A stretch of DNA of 64,000 nt, from NCBI GenBank assembly GCA_963790245.1, contig CAWBNP010000002.1, forward strand, positions 992,001 to 1,056,000, read 5' to 3'. The DNA comes from JACCVG01 sp963790245. GTDB taxonomy: Bacteria > Actinomycetota > Thermoleophilia > Solirubrobacterales > Thermoleophilaceae. Shown one piece after another: positions 40,343 to 48,629 of the stretch. The translations under genes were made by a program, and so were the position numbers. The notes under the pieces are model-generated. The model had not been told where the DNA came from. It made no database searches and saw nothing but the letters and a program-made list of their open reading frames with translations. The stretch's first letter is position 1. Every line of letters begins with the position of its first letter.

Positions 40343-41268
40343 CGCGGGTCGATGCTACTTGCGCGTCGGCGGCGCACCAGTGCCGCGACGCCCGCCAAGC
40401 CGAGCAGCGCGACCGCGACGGCGGCGGCGATGAAGCCGGAGTCGGCGGGACTCGCCGAAGCGACGGACCGGTCCCGTGCGCGAGCGGGTCCGAAGGGGCG
40501 AGCGTCGGCGATCGGTCCGAACTCGGGCTCGGGCGGAGCGGGTGCGAGCCGCGGCGCGCTCGAGAGCCTCGCCCCGCCGCCGGGCGCCCGGACGATCCGA
40601 GCCCGTGGAACGGTGCGGACCACTCGCACCGGATGCGGAAGACGGTTGGGGAGACGAACGGGCCGGCGCGCCGGATCGGGCGCCCTCGCAACTCTCGGGG
40701 CGGGCGCAAGCCTGGGTGACCGCGTGCGCCGTTCGGGAACGACGATGGGCACAGGCCGAGCGGTGGGGGGCGACGCTGCCCCACCGAAGAAGTCGAGCGG
40801 GTTCCGGTAGCGATCCTCGGTCCCCGCTGCGCGGACGCCGAAGTGCAGGTGCGGCTCGGGTTTGGTCGGCGCGCCGGAGTTTCCCGTGCGCGCGATCGGC
40901 TGCCCGGCCACCACCGCGTCCCCCTTGCCGACCTCGGACTCCGAGAGATGGAGATAGGAGGTGTCGAAACGTCCATCGCCGGTGCGGATCGAGATCGTCA
41001 GGCCGGAATCGGCAGCGCGACCGCTGAAGGTCACCTCACCGTCGGTTGCGGCCAGGACGCTCGATCCGACGGCGGCTGCGATATCGATGCCTCGGTGGCG
41101 GCCGGCCGCAAACCGGTCACCGGATGGCGCGTCGTACCCCGTGAGCACCGGCCCTTCGGTCGGCCAGGTCCAGTCCGCCGCAAGCGCCGCCGATGGAGCC
41201 AGCAACAACGGCGCGAGAATCGTTGGCCAAGCCAACACAACACGCGCGAGCGGTCGAACCGATGCCAT
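40306..41268 (-). CDS. Exported M23 (LytM) endopeptidase-like protein
   Basis: A 320-residue protein with a signal peptide (ILAPLLLAPSAALAADW, cleavage near 31). The M23 domain (about 33-140) carries the zinc ligands in GRHRGIDIAAAVG and PEPHLHFGVRAAG, so it should be catalytically competent against peptidoglycan cross-bridges, or act as an amidase activator. A Pro/Arg-rich linker and a C-terminal membrane helix (FIAAAVAVALLGLAGVAAL) follow, suggesting it stays membrane-bound. The last 37 nt overlap the metG start, an unusually long overlap for this array. Confidence 0.88.
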   Translation of the reverse strand: MASVRPLARVVLAWPTILAPLLLAPSAALAADWTWPTEGPVLTGYDAPSGDRFAAGRHRGIDIAAAVGSSVLAATDGEVTFSGRAADSGLTISIRTGDGRFDTSYLHLSESEVGKGDAVVAGQPIARTGNSGAPTKPEPHLHFGVRAAGTEDRYRNPLDFFGGAASPPTARPVPIVVPERRTRSPRLAPAPRVARAPDPARRPVRLPNRLPHPVRVVRTVPRARIVRAPGGGARLSSAPRLAPAPPEPEFGPIADARPFGPARARDRSVASASPADSGFIAAAVAVALLGLAGVAALVRRRRASSIDPRWATTSPRRSIT

Positions 41269-41348
41269 CGGCCGAACCTAGGCGCCCCCGCCGGCCGTGT
41301 CCGGCCCTCGCCGAGCCGGCGCACAGGTTCGTTACGCAGTGCTGCGAG

Positions 41349-42170
41349 TCACGTGACCTCCGGGTCGTTGAAAGCTCGATAGAGGGCGTTCGCGCTCGTC
41401 CCCGTCAGGTCAGCGATAACCGAGGCCGCGGGCCGAGCGCGCGCGCCCGCCTCGACGAGCCGCCCGAGCGCCGCGAGTTCGACCTCGGTCGGCCCCTCGG
41501 CCGAGTCGGGCGGCCCGGCGATCACCAGCACAACTTCACCCTTGGGCGGTTCGCTCCCGTACCGCTCCGCAAGCTCGGCGGCACTCCCGCGCACGACCTC
41601 CTCGTGCTTTTTGGTCAGTTCGCGGCAGAGCGCAACGGCCCGCTCGGAGTCGAGCTCGGCCAGCACAGCGAGCGTCGCCGGCACCCGACGGGGCGATTCG
41701 AAGGCCACCAGGGTCCCGCCCGATTCGGCCAACAGCCGCCGAAGCTCGCCGCGCTTGCGCGGGAGGAAGCCGGTGAACCGCCAGCGATCGGGTGGCAGCG
41801 CGGAGGCGACGAGCGCGGCCAAGGGGGCCGAGGGGCCGGGCAGAACCTCGACGGCGATGCCGGCGGCGGCGCAGGCGCGCACGAGGACGTAGCCGGGGTC
41901 GGACACAAGCGGCATCCCTGCGTCGGAGACGAGCGCGACCGTCATGCCGGCGGTGAGCCGGTCGACCAGCTCGGCGGACCGGCGCTCCTCGTTCTGCTCG
42001 TGGTAGGAGACGAGCTTGGCCGCGACCCCGTACCGCTCGAGCAGGACACGGGTCCGGCGGGTGTCCTCGCAGGCGACGACGTCGGCGTCGCGGAGGGCGG
42101 CCAGAACGCGGAAGGTGACGTCCTCGAGGTTGCCGATCGGAGTCGGGCAGACGACGAGCCGGCCCGTCAT
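41349..42170 (-). CDS. rsmI: 16S rRNA (cytidine-1402-2'-O)-methyltransferase
   Basis: A 273-residue SAM-dependent methylase of the tetrapyrrole-methylase fold. Motifs: LVVCPTPIGNLEDVTFRVLA, ADVVACEDTRRTRVLLERYG, LVSDAGMPLVSDPGYVLVR, VLPGPSAPLAALVASALP and TLVAFESPRRVPATL. It methylates the 2'-O of C1402 in the ribosomal decoding centre. The ATG overlaps the stop of the ROK gene by four bases. Confidence 0.96.
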   Translation of the reverse strand: MTGRLVVCPTPIGNLEDVTFRVLAALRDADVVACEDTRRTRVLLERYGVAAKLVSYHEQNEERRSAELVDRLTAGMTVALVSDAGMPLVSDPGYVLVRACAAAGIAVEVLPGPSAPLAALVASALPPDRWRFTGFLPRKRGELRRLLAESGGTLVAFESPRRVPATLAVLAELDSERAVALCRELTKKHEEVVRGSAAELAERYGSEPPKGEVVLVIAGPPDSAEGPTEVELAALGRLVEAGARARPAASVIADLTGTSANALYRAFNDPEVT

Positions 42171-43117
42171 GAGCCCCCGCGCAGCGCCATCGTTGCCGCT
42201 CCGACCATGCCCGCATCTTCGCCGAACTCGGCGGCGACTATCCGAACGGCCGCGCGGCTCGGGCCCAGCGCCCGCTCCATGACGACCTCGCGCGCCGGGC
42301 CGAGCAACAGCTCGCCGAGCGCCATCACGCCGCCGCCGACGACGACGACCTCGGGGTTGAGCGCGTTGACGATCCCGCAGATCCCCGCGCCTAGCCGGCG
42401 ACCGGCGTGCTCGACGACCTCGATCGCGACGGCGTCCCCGGCGAGCGCTGCCTGGGTGACACTGATCCCGGTCAGCTGCTCGCCCTCACGCGCACGACCG
42501 AGCGCCGAGCCCGGCAGTCGGCCGGCGGCCGCCTCGCCCAGCCGCGCCAGCGCGGAACCGGAAGCGACAGCTTCCAGGCAGCCGACACCCGGACAGTCTC
42601 CGAAGCAGCGGGCGCCGTCGTGGTCGACAACCATGTGGCCGAGCTCGGCCCCGAAGCCCGTCGCTCCCCGGTAGATCTCGCCATTGAGCAGCAATCCGCC
42701 GCCGATCCCGGTCCCGATCGTCAGCAGTGCCGCGTGATCGCAGCCCGAGGCCGCACCCGCCGCGTGCTCGCCGATCAGCGCGCAGTTGGCGTCGTTGTCG
42801 ACGAACACGTCGATCCCGAGACGCTGGGCCATGAGCTCCCGGAAAGGGACGTCGTCGAGCGGCAGGTGGACCGAGCAGCGGGCGATCCCGCTCGGTTGCT
42901 CGACGAGCGCGGGGATCCCGAAGCCGACCGCGACGGCGTCGGGCGCGCGCTCCAGCGCCCGCTCCACGGCGGCCGCGCATCGGTCCAGCACTCCGTCTGT
43001 CTGCTCGCCCGACCAAAGCAATTGCTCACGGTCGGTGATCCGGAAATCCTCGTCGACGACCCCGACGAGGAGCTTGGTCCCGCCTGCGTCAACGCCGATG
43101 GTCCGTCGCGACGACAT
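42167..43117 (-). CDS. ROK-family sugar kinase (glucokinase-like)
   Basis: A 316-residue kinase. ATG 43117 (MSSRRTIGVDAGGTKLLVGV) is chosen; the frame runs further upstream but only through the divergent LCP gene. It has the ATP phosphate loop DAGGTK, a sugar-binding VDNDANCALIGEHAAG, the second loop LTIGTGIGGGLLLNGEIYRG, the histidine-cysteine zinc site GHMVVDHDGARCFGDCPGVG and VVVGGGVMALGELLL. This fits glucokinase or another hexokinase activity. No sugar transporter is nearby. Confidence 0.88.
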   Translation of the reverse strand: MSSRRTIGVDAGGTKLLVGVVDEDFRITDREQLLWSGEQTDGVLDRCAAAVERALERAPDAVAVGFGIPALVEQPSGIARCSVHLPLDDVPFRELMAQRLGIDVFVDNDANCALIGEHAAGAASGCDHAALLTIGTGIGGGLLLNGEIYRGATGFGAELGHMVVDHDGARCFGDCPGVGCLEAVASGSALARLGEAAAGRLPGSALGRAREGEQLTGISVTQAALAGDAVAIEVVEHAGRRLGAGICGIVNALNPEVVVVGGGVMALGELLLGPAREVVMERALGPSRAAVRIVAAEFGEDAGMVGAATMALRGGS

Positions 43118-43125
43118 GGGAGAGC

Positions 43126-43133
43126 GATATACA
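43126..43133. promoter_or_regulatory. Overlapping -10 elements of divergent ROK and LCP genes
   Basis: GATATACA can be read as TATACA for the plus-strand gene (7 nt before ATG 43141) and as TATATC for the minus-strand gene (8 nt before ATG 43117). Neither start has a ribosome-binding site, so both transcripts are probably leaderless and use overlapping polymerase sites. Inference from spacing only. Confidence 0.45.
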
Positions 43134-43140
43134 CCGTCGG

Positions 43141-44340
43141 ATGGCAGAAGCGCCACGACCCCCTGGGCGCGGCCCCCAGAGCCCCGACCCGGCAGGACGC
43201 GGGCCGGGTCCGGGCGGGCGGCCCGAATACAAGGTCTACCGCGCCGGATCGGGCGGCGGGCCAGGCCTCGGCGAGCGGCTCGCCGGCCTGCGCAAGCGGC
43301 TGATGCCGGGCGGGGGCGCCCCGCGCCGGCCGTCGAGACCATCGCGTCCGGGCGCCACGCCCTCGGGCAAGGGCCCCATCACCCCCAAGCGGGTCATCCT
43401 GATCGTCCTCGGGCTGCTCTCCGCGTGGGTCGCGCTCTCGATCGTTCTCTTCATGATCAGCGCGCAGACCGGCAAGGGCGTCAGCAGTGAGACGGAGGAC
43501 GCACTCGCCGGTGGCGGCAACCTGCTGACCGGGAGCACGATTCTCGTGCTCGGATCAGACGCACGCGACGTGCCCGGCGGCGAGGGGGAGACCGGCCGCG
43601 CCGATTCGATGATGCTCCTGCGGGTCGGCTTCGGAAACGTCCGGCGACTGTCGATCCTGCGCGATTCGCTGGCGACGATCCCCGGCCAGGCCGGCGAGCA
43701 GAAGATCAACGGCGCCTACGCAATCGGCGGAGCGCCGCTGTTGATCGAGACGCTCGAGGGGTTCCTCGGGAACGGCCTGGAGGTCAACCACGTCGTCGAG
43801 GTCAACTTCAACAACTTCCCAAAGCTGATCGACTCGCTTGGCGGGGTCCTGATCGACAACCGGACCGAGCTCAAGGCGCCCTTCTTCGACAGTGCGGTCT
43901 CAGCGCCGGCCGACTGCGCCCCGGGCGGCGGCGGCGAGAACGGCGAGCCGCCCTCTGAGGGGTTCCGCATGCGGAAGGGCGAGTGCCGGCTCGACGGCGC
44001 GCAGGCGCTCACTTACGCGCGCATCCGCCAGAACCTCGCCGACCCCGGCGAGGACGACGCCGATCGCGCCGCGCGCCAGCAGAACGTCCTCTCGGGAATC
44101 CGCGCGCAAGTCCTCTCGCCGGCGACGGTGCTGCGGCTGCCGTGGATCGCGTGGGAATCGCCGCGCGCGGTGCGGACCGATCTGAAGGGTCCCGGACTCG
44201 CGACGCTGTTCATCGATCTGGTGAGCGGCGGCACCGGCAAGACGCGGGTGCTCGAGCCCTCGGGCAGCGTCGGAACCGGCCTCGTGATCAGCGAGGAGGA
44301 GAAGGCGGGCGCGGTCGAGGAACTGCTGGGCGGGAGCTAG
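43141..44340 (+). CDS. LytR-CpsA-Psr family glycopolymer transferase
   Basis: A 399-residue protein: a long Pro/Gly-rich cytoplasmic N-terminus (1-80), one membrane helix (VILIVLGLLSAWVALSIVLF, about 85-104), and the extracellular LCP domain (about 130-330). The domain includes ILVLGSDARDVPGGEGETGR with the conserved Asp/Arg, MLLRVGFGNVRRLSILRDS, KINGAYAIGGAPLLIETLEG and ALTYARIRQNL. LCP enzymes join wall polymers such as teichoic acids or arabinogalactan to peptidoglycan, using polyprenyl-phosphate-linked donors. Confidence 0.92.
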   Translation: MAEAPRPPGRGPQSPDPAGRGPGPGGRPEYKVYRAGSGGGPGLGERLAGLRKRLMPGGGAPRRPSRPSRPGATPSGKGPITPKRVILIVLGLLSAWVALSIVLFMISAQTGKGVSSETEDALAGGGNLLTGSTILVLGSDARDVPGGEGETGRADSMMLLRVGFGNVRRLSILRDSLATIPGQAGEQKINGAYAIGGAPLLIETLEGFLGNGLEVNHVVEVNFNNFPKLIDSLGGVLIDNRTELKAPFFDSAVSAPADCAPGGGGENGEPPSEGFRMRKGECRLDGAQALTYARIRQNLADPGEDDADRAARQQNVLSGIRAQVLSPATVLRLPWIAWESPRAVRTDLKGPGLATLFIDLVSGGTGKTRVLEPSGSVGTGLVISEEEKAGAVEELLGGS

Positions 44341-44343
44341 GAG

Positions 44344-44673
44344 CTATTCGCTCTTGGCGCCTGACGCCGCAGACTTGGATTCAGACTTGGAATCCGACTT
44401 CGAGTCCGACTTGGACTTCGGGTCCGACGATTTCGAATCCGACTTCGACTCAGACGAGCCCGAGTCGGAGCTGTCGCCAGAGCCACCGTTCTTGCGCTTC
44501 TTGCCGTAGTCGGTCGTGTAGAAGCCCGACCCCTTGAAGTGGACCGCCGGCGAATGGAGCACGCGCTGGACCGGCGCCGAGCAGATCTGGCACTCGGTCA
44601 GCGAGTCGTCGGTCATGCGCTGCATCACCTCGAAGGTGTGTCCCTTTTCGCAGCGGTAGTCGTAGAACGGCAT
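44344..44673 (-). CDS. FmdB-family zinc-ribbon protein with Ser/Lys/Asp tail
   Basis: A 109-residue protein starting at ATG 44673. The N-terminal zinc ribbon (MPFYDYRCEKGHTFEVMQ, then LTECQICSAPVQRVLHSPAV) is the FmdB/CxxC_CxxC_SSSS domain; the first site is C-x2-G-H rather than CxxC. After SGFYTTDYGKKR comes a 45-residue tail made almost only of Ser, Lys and Asp (SKSDSKSSDPKSKSD). The longer reading to 45159 lies inside glyS and is rejected. The function of the family is unsettled. Confidence 0.85.
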   Translation of the reverse strand: MPFYDYRCEKGHTFEVMQRMTDDSLTECQICSAPVQRVLHSPAVHFKGSGFYTTDYGKKRKNGGSGDSSDSGSSESKSDSKSSDPKSKSDSKSDSKSESKSAASGAKSE

Positions 44674-44681
44674 CCCTCCTG

Positions 44682-44687
44682 AGTATA
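44682..44687 (-). promoter_or_regulatory. -10 element of the fmdB-like gene
   Basis: TATACT on the minus strand, five of six consensus bases, lies 8 nt before ATG 44673. The GGAGGG in between is only about 1 nt from the start codon, too close to act normally, so the mRNA is probably leaderless. Confidence 0.5.
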
Positions 44688-44721
44688 GGAACGGGATCGA
44701 CCGTCTACTGTCTCCGGTCGC

Positions 44722-46099
44722 ATGAGCACACCGACCGACAGCGTCACGATGGAGAAGATCGTCGCCCTCTGCAAGCGGCGCGGGTTCATCTTCCAGTCCT
44801 CGGAGATCTACGGCGGGCTCGCCTCGACCTACGACTACGGGCACTACGGGGTACTGCTGAAGTCCAACGTCAAGGCCGAGTGGTGGCGCGCCGTCGTCCA
44901 GGAGCGCGACGACGTCGTCGCGCTCGACGCGGCGATCCTGCATGCACCCGCGCACCTGGGAGGCCTCGGGCCATCTCGAGGGGTTCAGCGATCCGCTCGT
45001 GCAGTGCCTCGGCAAGTGCAAGCGGCGCTGGCGCGAGGACCATCTGCGCGAGGCGATCGCGGCCGACGGCGGCGACCCGGCGGCCGAGCTGCGCTGCCCC
45101 GAGTGCGGCGGCGAGCTGACCGAGCCGCGCAACTTCAACCTGATGTTCGAGACCCACATGGGCCCGGTCCAGGACGAGGGCTCGCGCGTCTACCTGCGGC
45201 CGGAGACCGCTCAGGGGATCTTCGTCAACTTCAAGAACGTCCTCCAGTTCGCGCGTAAGAAGCCGCCGTTCGGGATCGCGCAGGTCGGCAAGTCATTCCG
45301 CAACGAGATCACGCCCGGCAACTTCATCTTCCGCACGCGCGAGTTCGAGCAGATGGAGATCGAGTTCTTCGTCCCGCCGGCCGAGGCCGACCAATGGCAC
45401 CAGCACTGGATGGCTGAGCGGATGCGCTGGTACACCGAGCTCGGCATCCGACCCGACCACCTGACGCTGCGGGCGCACGGCGACGACGAGCTCTCCCACT
45501 ACTCGAGCGGCACCTCCGACATCGAGTACCTCTTCCCGATGGGCTGGTCAGAGCTCGAGGGGATCGCCAACCGCGGCGACTTCGACCTCACTCAGCACGC
45601 CGAGTTCTCGCGCGAGAAGCTCGACTACGTCGACCCCCAGAGCGGCGATCGGTACACACCACACGTGATCGAGCCGTCCGCGGGCGCCGACCGCGGAACG
45701 CTCGCGTTCATGGTCGACGCCTACGACGAGGAGCAGGTCGAAGGCCGCGAGCGGGTGCTGCTGCGCCTCCACCCCCGCCTCGCGCCGGTCAAGGCCGCGG
45801 TGCTGCCGCTCGTCAACAAAGACGGCCAGCCGGAGAAAGCGCGCGCGATCTATGAGGAGCTGCGGCGCAAGATGACGACCGAGTTCGACACCGGCGGCTC
45901 GATCGGCAAGCGTTACCGGCGCCAGGACGAGATCGGCACCCCGTGGGGCGTCACGATCGACCACCAGACGATGGAGGACGACACCGTCACGCTGCGTGAC
46001 CGCGACTCGCTCGATCAGTCGCGGATCGCCGCCGACCAGATCGTCGGCGAGCTCGAGCGCAGGCTGGGCGCCGATTGGCGCTCGCCGAAGCTCGACTAG
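44722..46099 (+). CDS. glyQS: Glycyl-tRNA synthetase, alpha2 type (one frameshift)
   Basis: A class II synthetase of about 458 residues. It starts MSTPTDSVTMEKIVALCKRR; motif blocks are SEIYGGLASTYDYGHYGVLL and, after one extra C near 44.94 kb, MHPRTWEASGHLEGFSDPLV. A zinc-binding insert (CLGKCKRRW with RCPECGGELTEPR) follows, then the active site FETHMGPVQDE and LRPETAQGIFVNFKNV, FGIAQVGKSFRNEITPGNF and a C-terminal anticodon-binding domain (RLAPVKAAVLPLVNKDGQPE). Confidence 0.95.
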
Positions 46100-46124
46100 C
46101 GCGAGGACTCGCGCGCAGGGCCGA

Positions 46125-46153
46125 GCGTCGCGTGCGCATGACCCCGTGGGGTC
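46125..46153 (+). repeat. Dispersed palindromic repeat, copy B
   Basis: GCGTCGCGTGCGCAT followed by the hairpin GACCCC-GT-GGGGTC. It resembles copies at 52371-52401 and 63579-63607 both in the hairpin and in the bases leading into it. It lies between glyQS and an alpha/beta hydrolase gene. Confidence 0.5.
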
Positions 46154-46193
46154 TGGCACTTCCCACGCGGGGCTCGGCGTCGGGGCGGGCGAC

Positions 46194-46199
46194 TACAGT
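46194..46199 (+). promoter_or_regulatory. -10 element of the alpha/beta hydrolase gene
   Basis: TACAGT fits TANNNT and is 7 nt before GTG 46207. There is no ribosome-binding site between, which suggests a leaderless transcript and supports this GTG as the start. Confidence 0.45.
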
Positions 46200-46206
46200 T
46201 CCGTAT

Positions 46207-47061
46207 GTGGAGCCGCTGCTCGAGTACAGGCTCACGCTCGCGGGATTCGAGACGCGCGCGCTGGAGCTGGAGGGAGACGGTGCGCCGATCGTGCTCTTCC
46301 ATGGCTGGTCCGACAGCGCCGACACCTGGCGGTTCACGCTCGACCGGCTCGCCAAGCTCGGTCGCCGCGCGATCGCTTATGACCTGCCCGGCTTCGGCGA
46401 GGCCGATCGGCTCGACCCCGGCCCGGTGCTCCCGCAGCTCGACCGGTTCGCGCGCGCGGCGGTCCGACGCGCCGCCCCCGAGGGCGGTGCGATCGTTTCG
46501 GGCAACTCGCTCGGTGGCTGCGTCACGCTGAGGCTGGCCGAGCGCGCCGACCTCGAGCTCGCCGGGATCGTGCCGGTCGCGCCCGCGGGCCTCGACATGG
46601 CGCGCTGGTTCATTCTCGTTGAACGGGACATCGTCGTCCGAACGCTGCTGGCCTCACCGATCCCGCTGCCCGGGATAGTCGTGCGAGCCGTCGTCGGGGA
46701 GGCCTACCGACGGCTTGCGTTCGCCCATCCGGGCACCATCGACCCGAAGGTGACAGCCAACTTCAGCCGCCATCTGGCCAGCCGCGAAAGCGTCTCCGAC
46801 AAGGTGGCGATCGGTCGCCGGATGCTCCCCGAGCTGCGCGATCCCTTCCGGCTCGGTCGGATCACCTGCCCGGTCTTGCTCGTCTGGGGAAGCCGCGACC
46901 TGCTCGTCTTCCAGACCGGCGCCGACCGGGTGCTGGACGCCGTCGAGCAGAGCCGGCTCGTCACCTTCGACGACTGCGGACACTGCCCGCAGATCGAGGA
47001 CGCCGATCGCTTCGCGAACCTGCTTGTAGAGTTTCCGCACGAGCTCGTACAAGCGGCCTGA
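46207..47061 (+). CDS. Alpha/beta hydrolase
   Basis: A 284-residue protein; GTG 46207 (VEPLLEYRLTLAGFETRALE) is preferred to an in-frame reading starting inside glyQS. Fold and triad: IVLFHGWSDSADTWRFTLDR (oxyanion region), YDLPGFGEADRLDPGP, nucleophile in IVSGNSLGGCVTLRLAE (Ser near 101), acid in LLVWGSRDLLV and histidine in DDCGHCPQIEDADRF. The lid region fits lipase or haloalkane-dehalogenase-like enzymes; the substrate is unknown. It precedes a PHA-synthase-like gene by 39 nt, so a role as thioesterase or depolymerase partner is possible. Confidence 0.83.
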   Translation: MEPLLEYRLTLAGFETRALELEGDGAPIVLFHGWSDSADTWRFTLDRLAKLGRRAIAYDLPGFGEADRLDPGPVLPQLDRFARAAVRRAAPEGGAIVSGNSLGGCVTLRLAERADLELAGIVPVAPAGLDMARWFILVERDIVVRTLLASPIPLPGIVVRAVVGEAYRRLAFAHPGTIDPKVTANFSRHLASRESVSDKVAIGRRMLPELRDPFRLGRITCPVLLVWGSRDLLVFQTGADRVLDAVEQSRLVTFDDCGHCPQIEDADRFANLLVEFPHELVQAA

Positions 47062-47100
47062 CGCCCTAGCCCGGCCGCGCCGTCCCGCTCGGCCATCACG

Positions 47101-48216
47101 ATGAACCTGCTCTCTCCAGACAAGCTCCTCCGCTCCGCGGTCAACGCCTTCGACCTCTACTTCGGTCACGGGCTCGCGGACACGACGCCGATGCCCTCCT
47201 CGATCATCGCCGAGGCGCCCCAGCGCACCCTGCGCCGCTACCGCCCGACCCGCCGCGTGCGGACCGACCGCCCGCCGATCCTGCTCGTCCCCCCGCTCGC
47301 CGCACCAGCCGCCTGCTTCGACCTCCGTCGCGGCTGCAGCCTCGTCGAGCACTTCGTCAACCTCGGCTACCCGACCTACCTGGTCGATTACGGCCCGATC
47401 TCGTTCGCCGACCGCGACCTCGGCCTCGAGCACTGGGTCGACGAGGTCATCCCGAGCGCGATCCGCCAGGTCTCGCGCGATTCCGGCGGCCGGTCGGTGC
47501 AACCGGTCGGCTGGTGCCTCGGCGGGATCATGTCGCTGCTCTCGGTCGCGGCGGACCCGAAGCTACCAGTGGCCTCGGTGGCGACGGTCGCCAGCCCGTT
47601 CGACTTCGCCGAGGTACGGATGCTCGGGCCCGTCCGCCAGCTCGGCAAGGTCACCGGCGGCGCGCTCGTGTCATCGCTCTACAAGACGCTCGGCGGCGCG
47701 CCCGCCCCGCTCGTCAGCTTCGGCTTCAGGATGACCGCGATCGAGCGATTGCTCAAGAAGCCGATGTTCCTCGCCGAGCACCTCTCCGACCGCGAGACGA
47801 TCGCTCACAGCCAGGCGATCGACCAGTACATGAGCCGCATGCTCGCCTACCCGGGTCGCACCTTCGGCCAGCTCTACCACGACTTCTTCCGCGTCAACTC
47901 GCTGAGGGAGGGCAAGCTGCTCCTCAACCACCGCGAGCTCGATCTCGCGAACGTCCGGATCCCCGTCCTGTCCGTCGCCGGCGGAGCTGACGTGCTCGCG
48001 CCGAAGAGCGCCGTGCACCGGATCGGCGAGATCCTGCCCAACTCCCCGCTGGTCAGGCTCGAGACCGGGCCGGGCGGCCACCTCGGCGTGCTCACCGGTC
48101 GCTCGGCGATCAACACGACCTGGACCTACCTCGACGAGTTCCTCGCTGAGACGGCACCCGAGCGCACACCTTCGAAGACCAAGACCAAGAGCGATCCCCA
48201 AGCCGTGGAGGTTTGA
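47101..48216 (+). CDS. PhaC-like polyhydroxyalkanoate synthase family protein
   Basis: A 371-residue protein. The nucleophile elbow carries cysteine instead of serine (VGWCLGGIMSLLSVA, Cys near 141), the mark of PHA synthases. The acid is in VAGGADVLAP and the histidine in GPGGHLGVLTGR. The start of the domain is PPILLVPPLAAPAACFDLR. Its length matches class III PhaC (about 355), which needs a PhaE partner; none is seen here. It is followed 2 nt later by a cupredoxin gene. It may be a true synthase or an acyltransferase of the same family. Confidence 0.8.
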   Translation: MNLLSPDKLLRSAVNAFDLYFGHGLADTTPMPSSIIAEAPQRTLRRYRPTRRVRTDRPPILLVPPLAAPAACFDLRRGCSLVEHFVNLGYPTYLVDYGPISFADRDLGLEHWVDEVIPSAIRQVSRDSGGRSVQPVGWCLGGIMSLLSVAADPKLPVASVATVASPFDFAEVRMLGPVRQLGKVTGGALVSSLYKTLGGAPAPLVSFGFRMTAIERLLKKPMFLAEHLSDRETIAHSQAIDQYMSRMLAYPGRTFGQLYHDFFRVNSLREGKLLLNHRELDLANVRIPVLSVAGGADVLAPKSAVHRIGEILPNSPLVRLETGPGGHLGVLTGRSAINTTWTYLDEFLAETAPERTPSKTKTKSDPQAVEV

Positions 48217-48218
48217 CC

Positions 48219-48626
48219 ATGCGACGCCTTTCGATGATCGTCGGCCTACTGCTCGTCATGGCGGTCCCGACTGCACTACTCGGCTGCGGCGGCGAGCAGC
48301 CCTCCGCGCCCGTGACCGATGAGGTCGCCAACGACGGCAACCCCGAAGGCCCGGACGCCGAGCAGACCGGCGCCGCGGTCGAGGTGGAGATGATTAACAC
48401 CTCGTTCGAGCCCGCCGCGGTCGAGGTCTCGGTCGGCGACACGGTCGAGTGGACCAACGAAGACAGCTTCGACCACAACGCGATCGCCGAGGAGGGCGCC
48501 GACTTCGCCTCGGATGATTTCGGCAAGGGCGGGACCTTCGAGTGGAAGGCGACCGAACCCGGGGAGATCTCCTACACCTGCACGCTCCACCCGGGGATGG
48601 ACGGCACCATCAACGTCGTCGAGTAG
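48219..48626 (+). CDS. Cupredoxin (plastocyanin-like) lipoprotein
   Basis: A 135-residue exported copper protein; ATG 48219 has GGAGG 8 nt upstream and is preferred to TTG 48213. The signal peptide ends in lipobox ALLGC (Cys 24). The blue-copper domain (about 55-135) contains SVGDTVEWTNEDSFDHNAIA (first His) and ISYTCTLHPGMDGTINV, supplying the Cys, His and Met ligands. It should carry electrons at the outer membrane face. It is transcribed with the PhaC-like gene, whose connection to copper redox is not obvious. Confidence 0.88.
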   Translation: MRRLSMIVGLLLVMAVPTALLGCGGEQPSAPVTDEVANDGNPEGPDAEQTGAAVEVEMINTSFEPAAVEVSVGDTVEWTNEDSFDHNAIAEEGADFASDDFGKGGTFEWKATEPGEISYTCTLHPGMDGTINVVE

Positions 48627-48629
48627 GCC

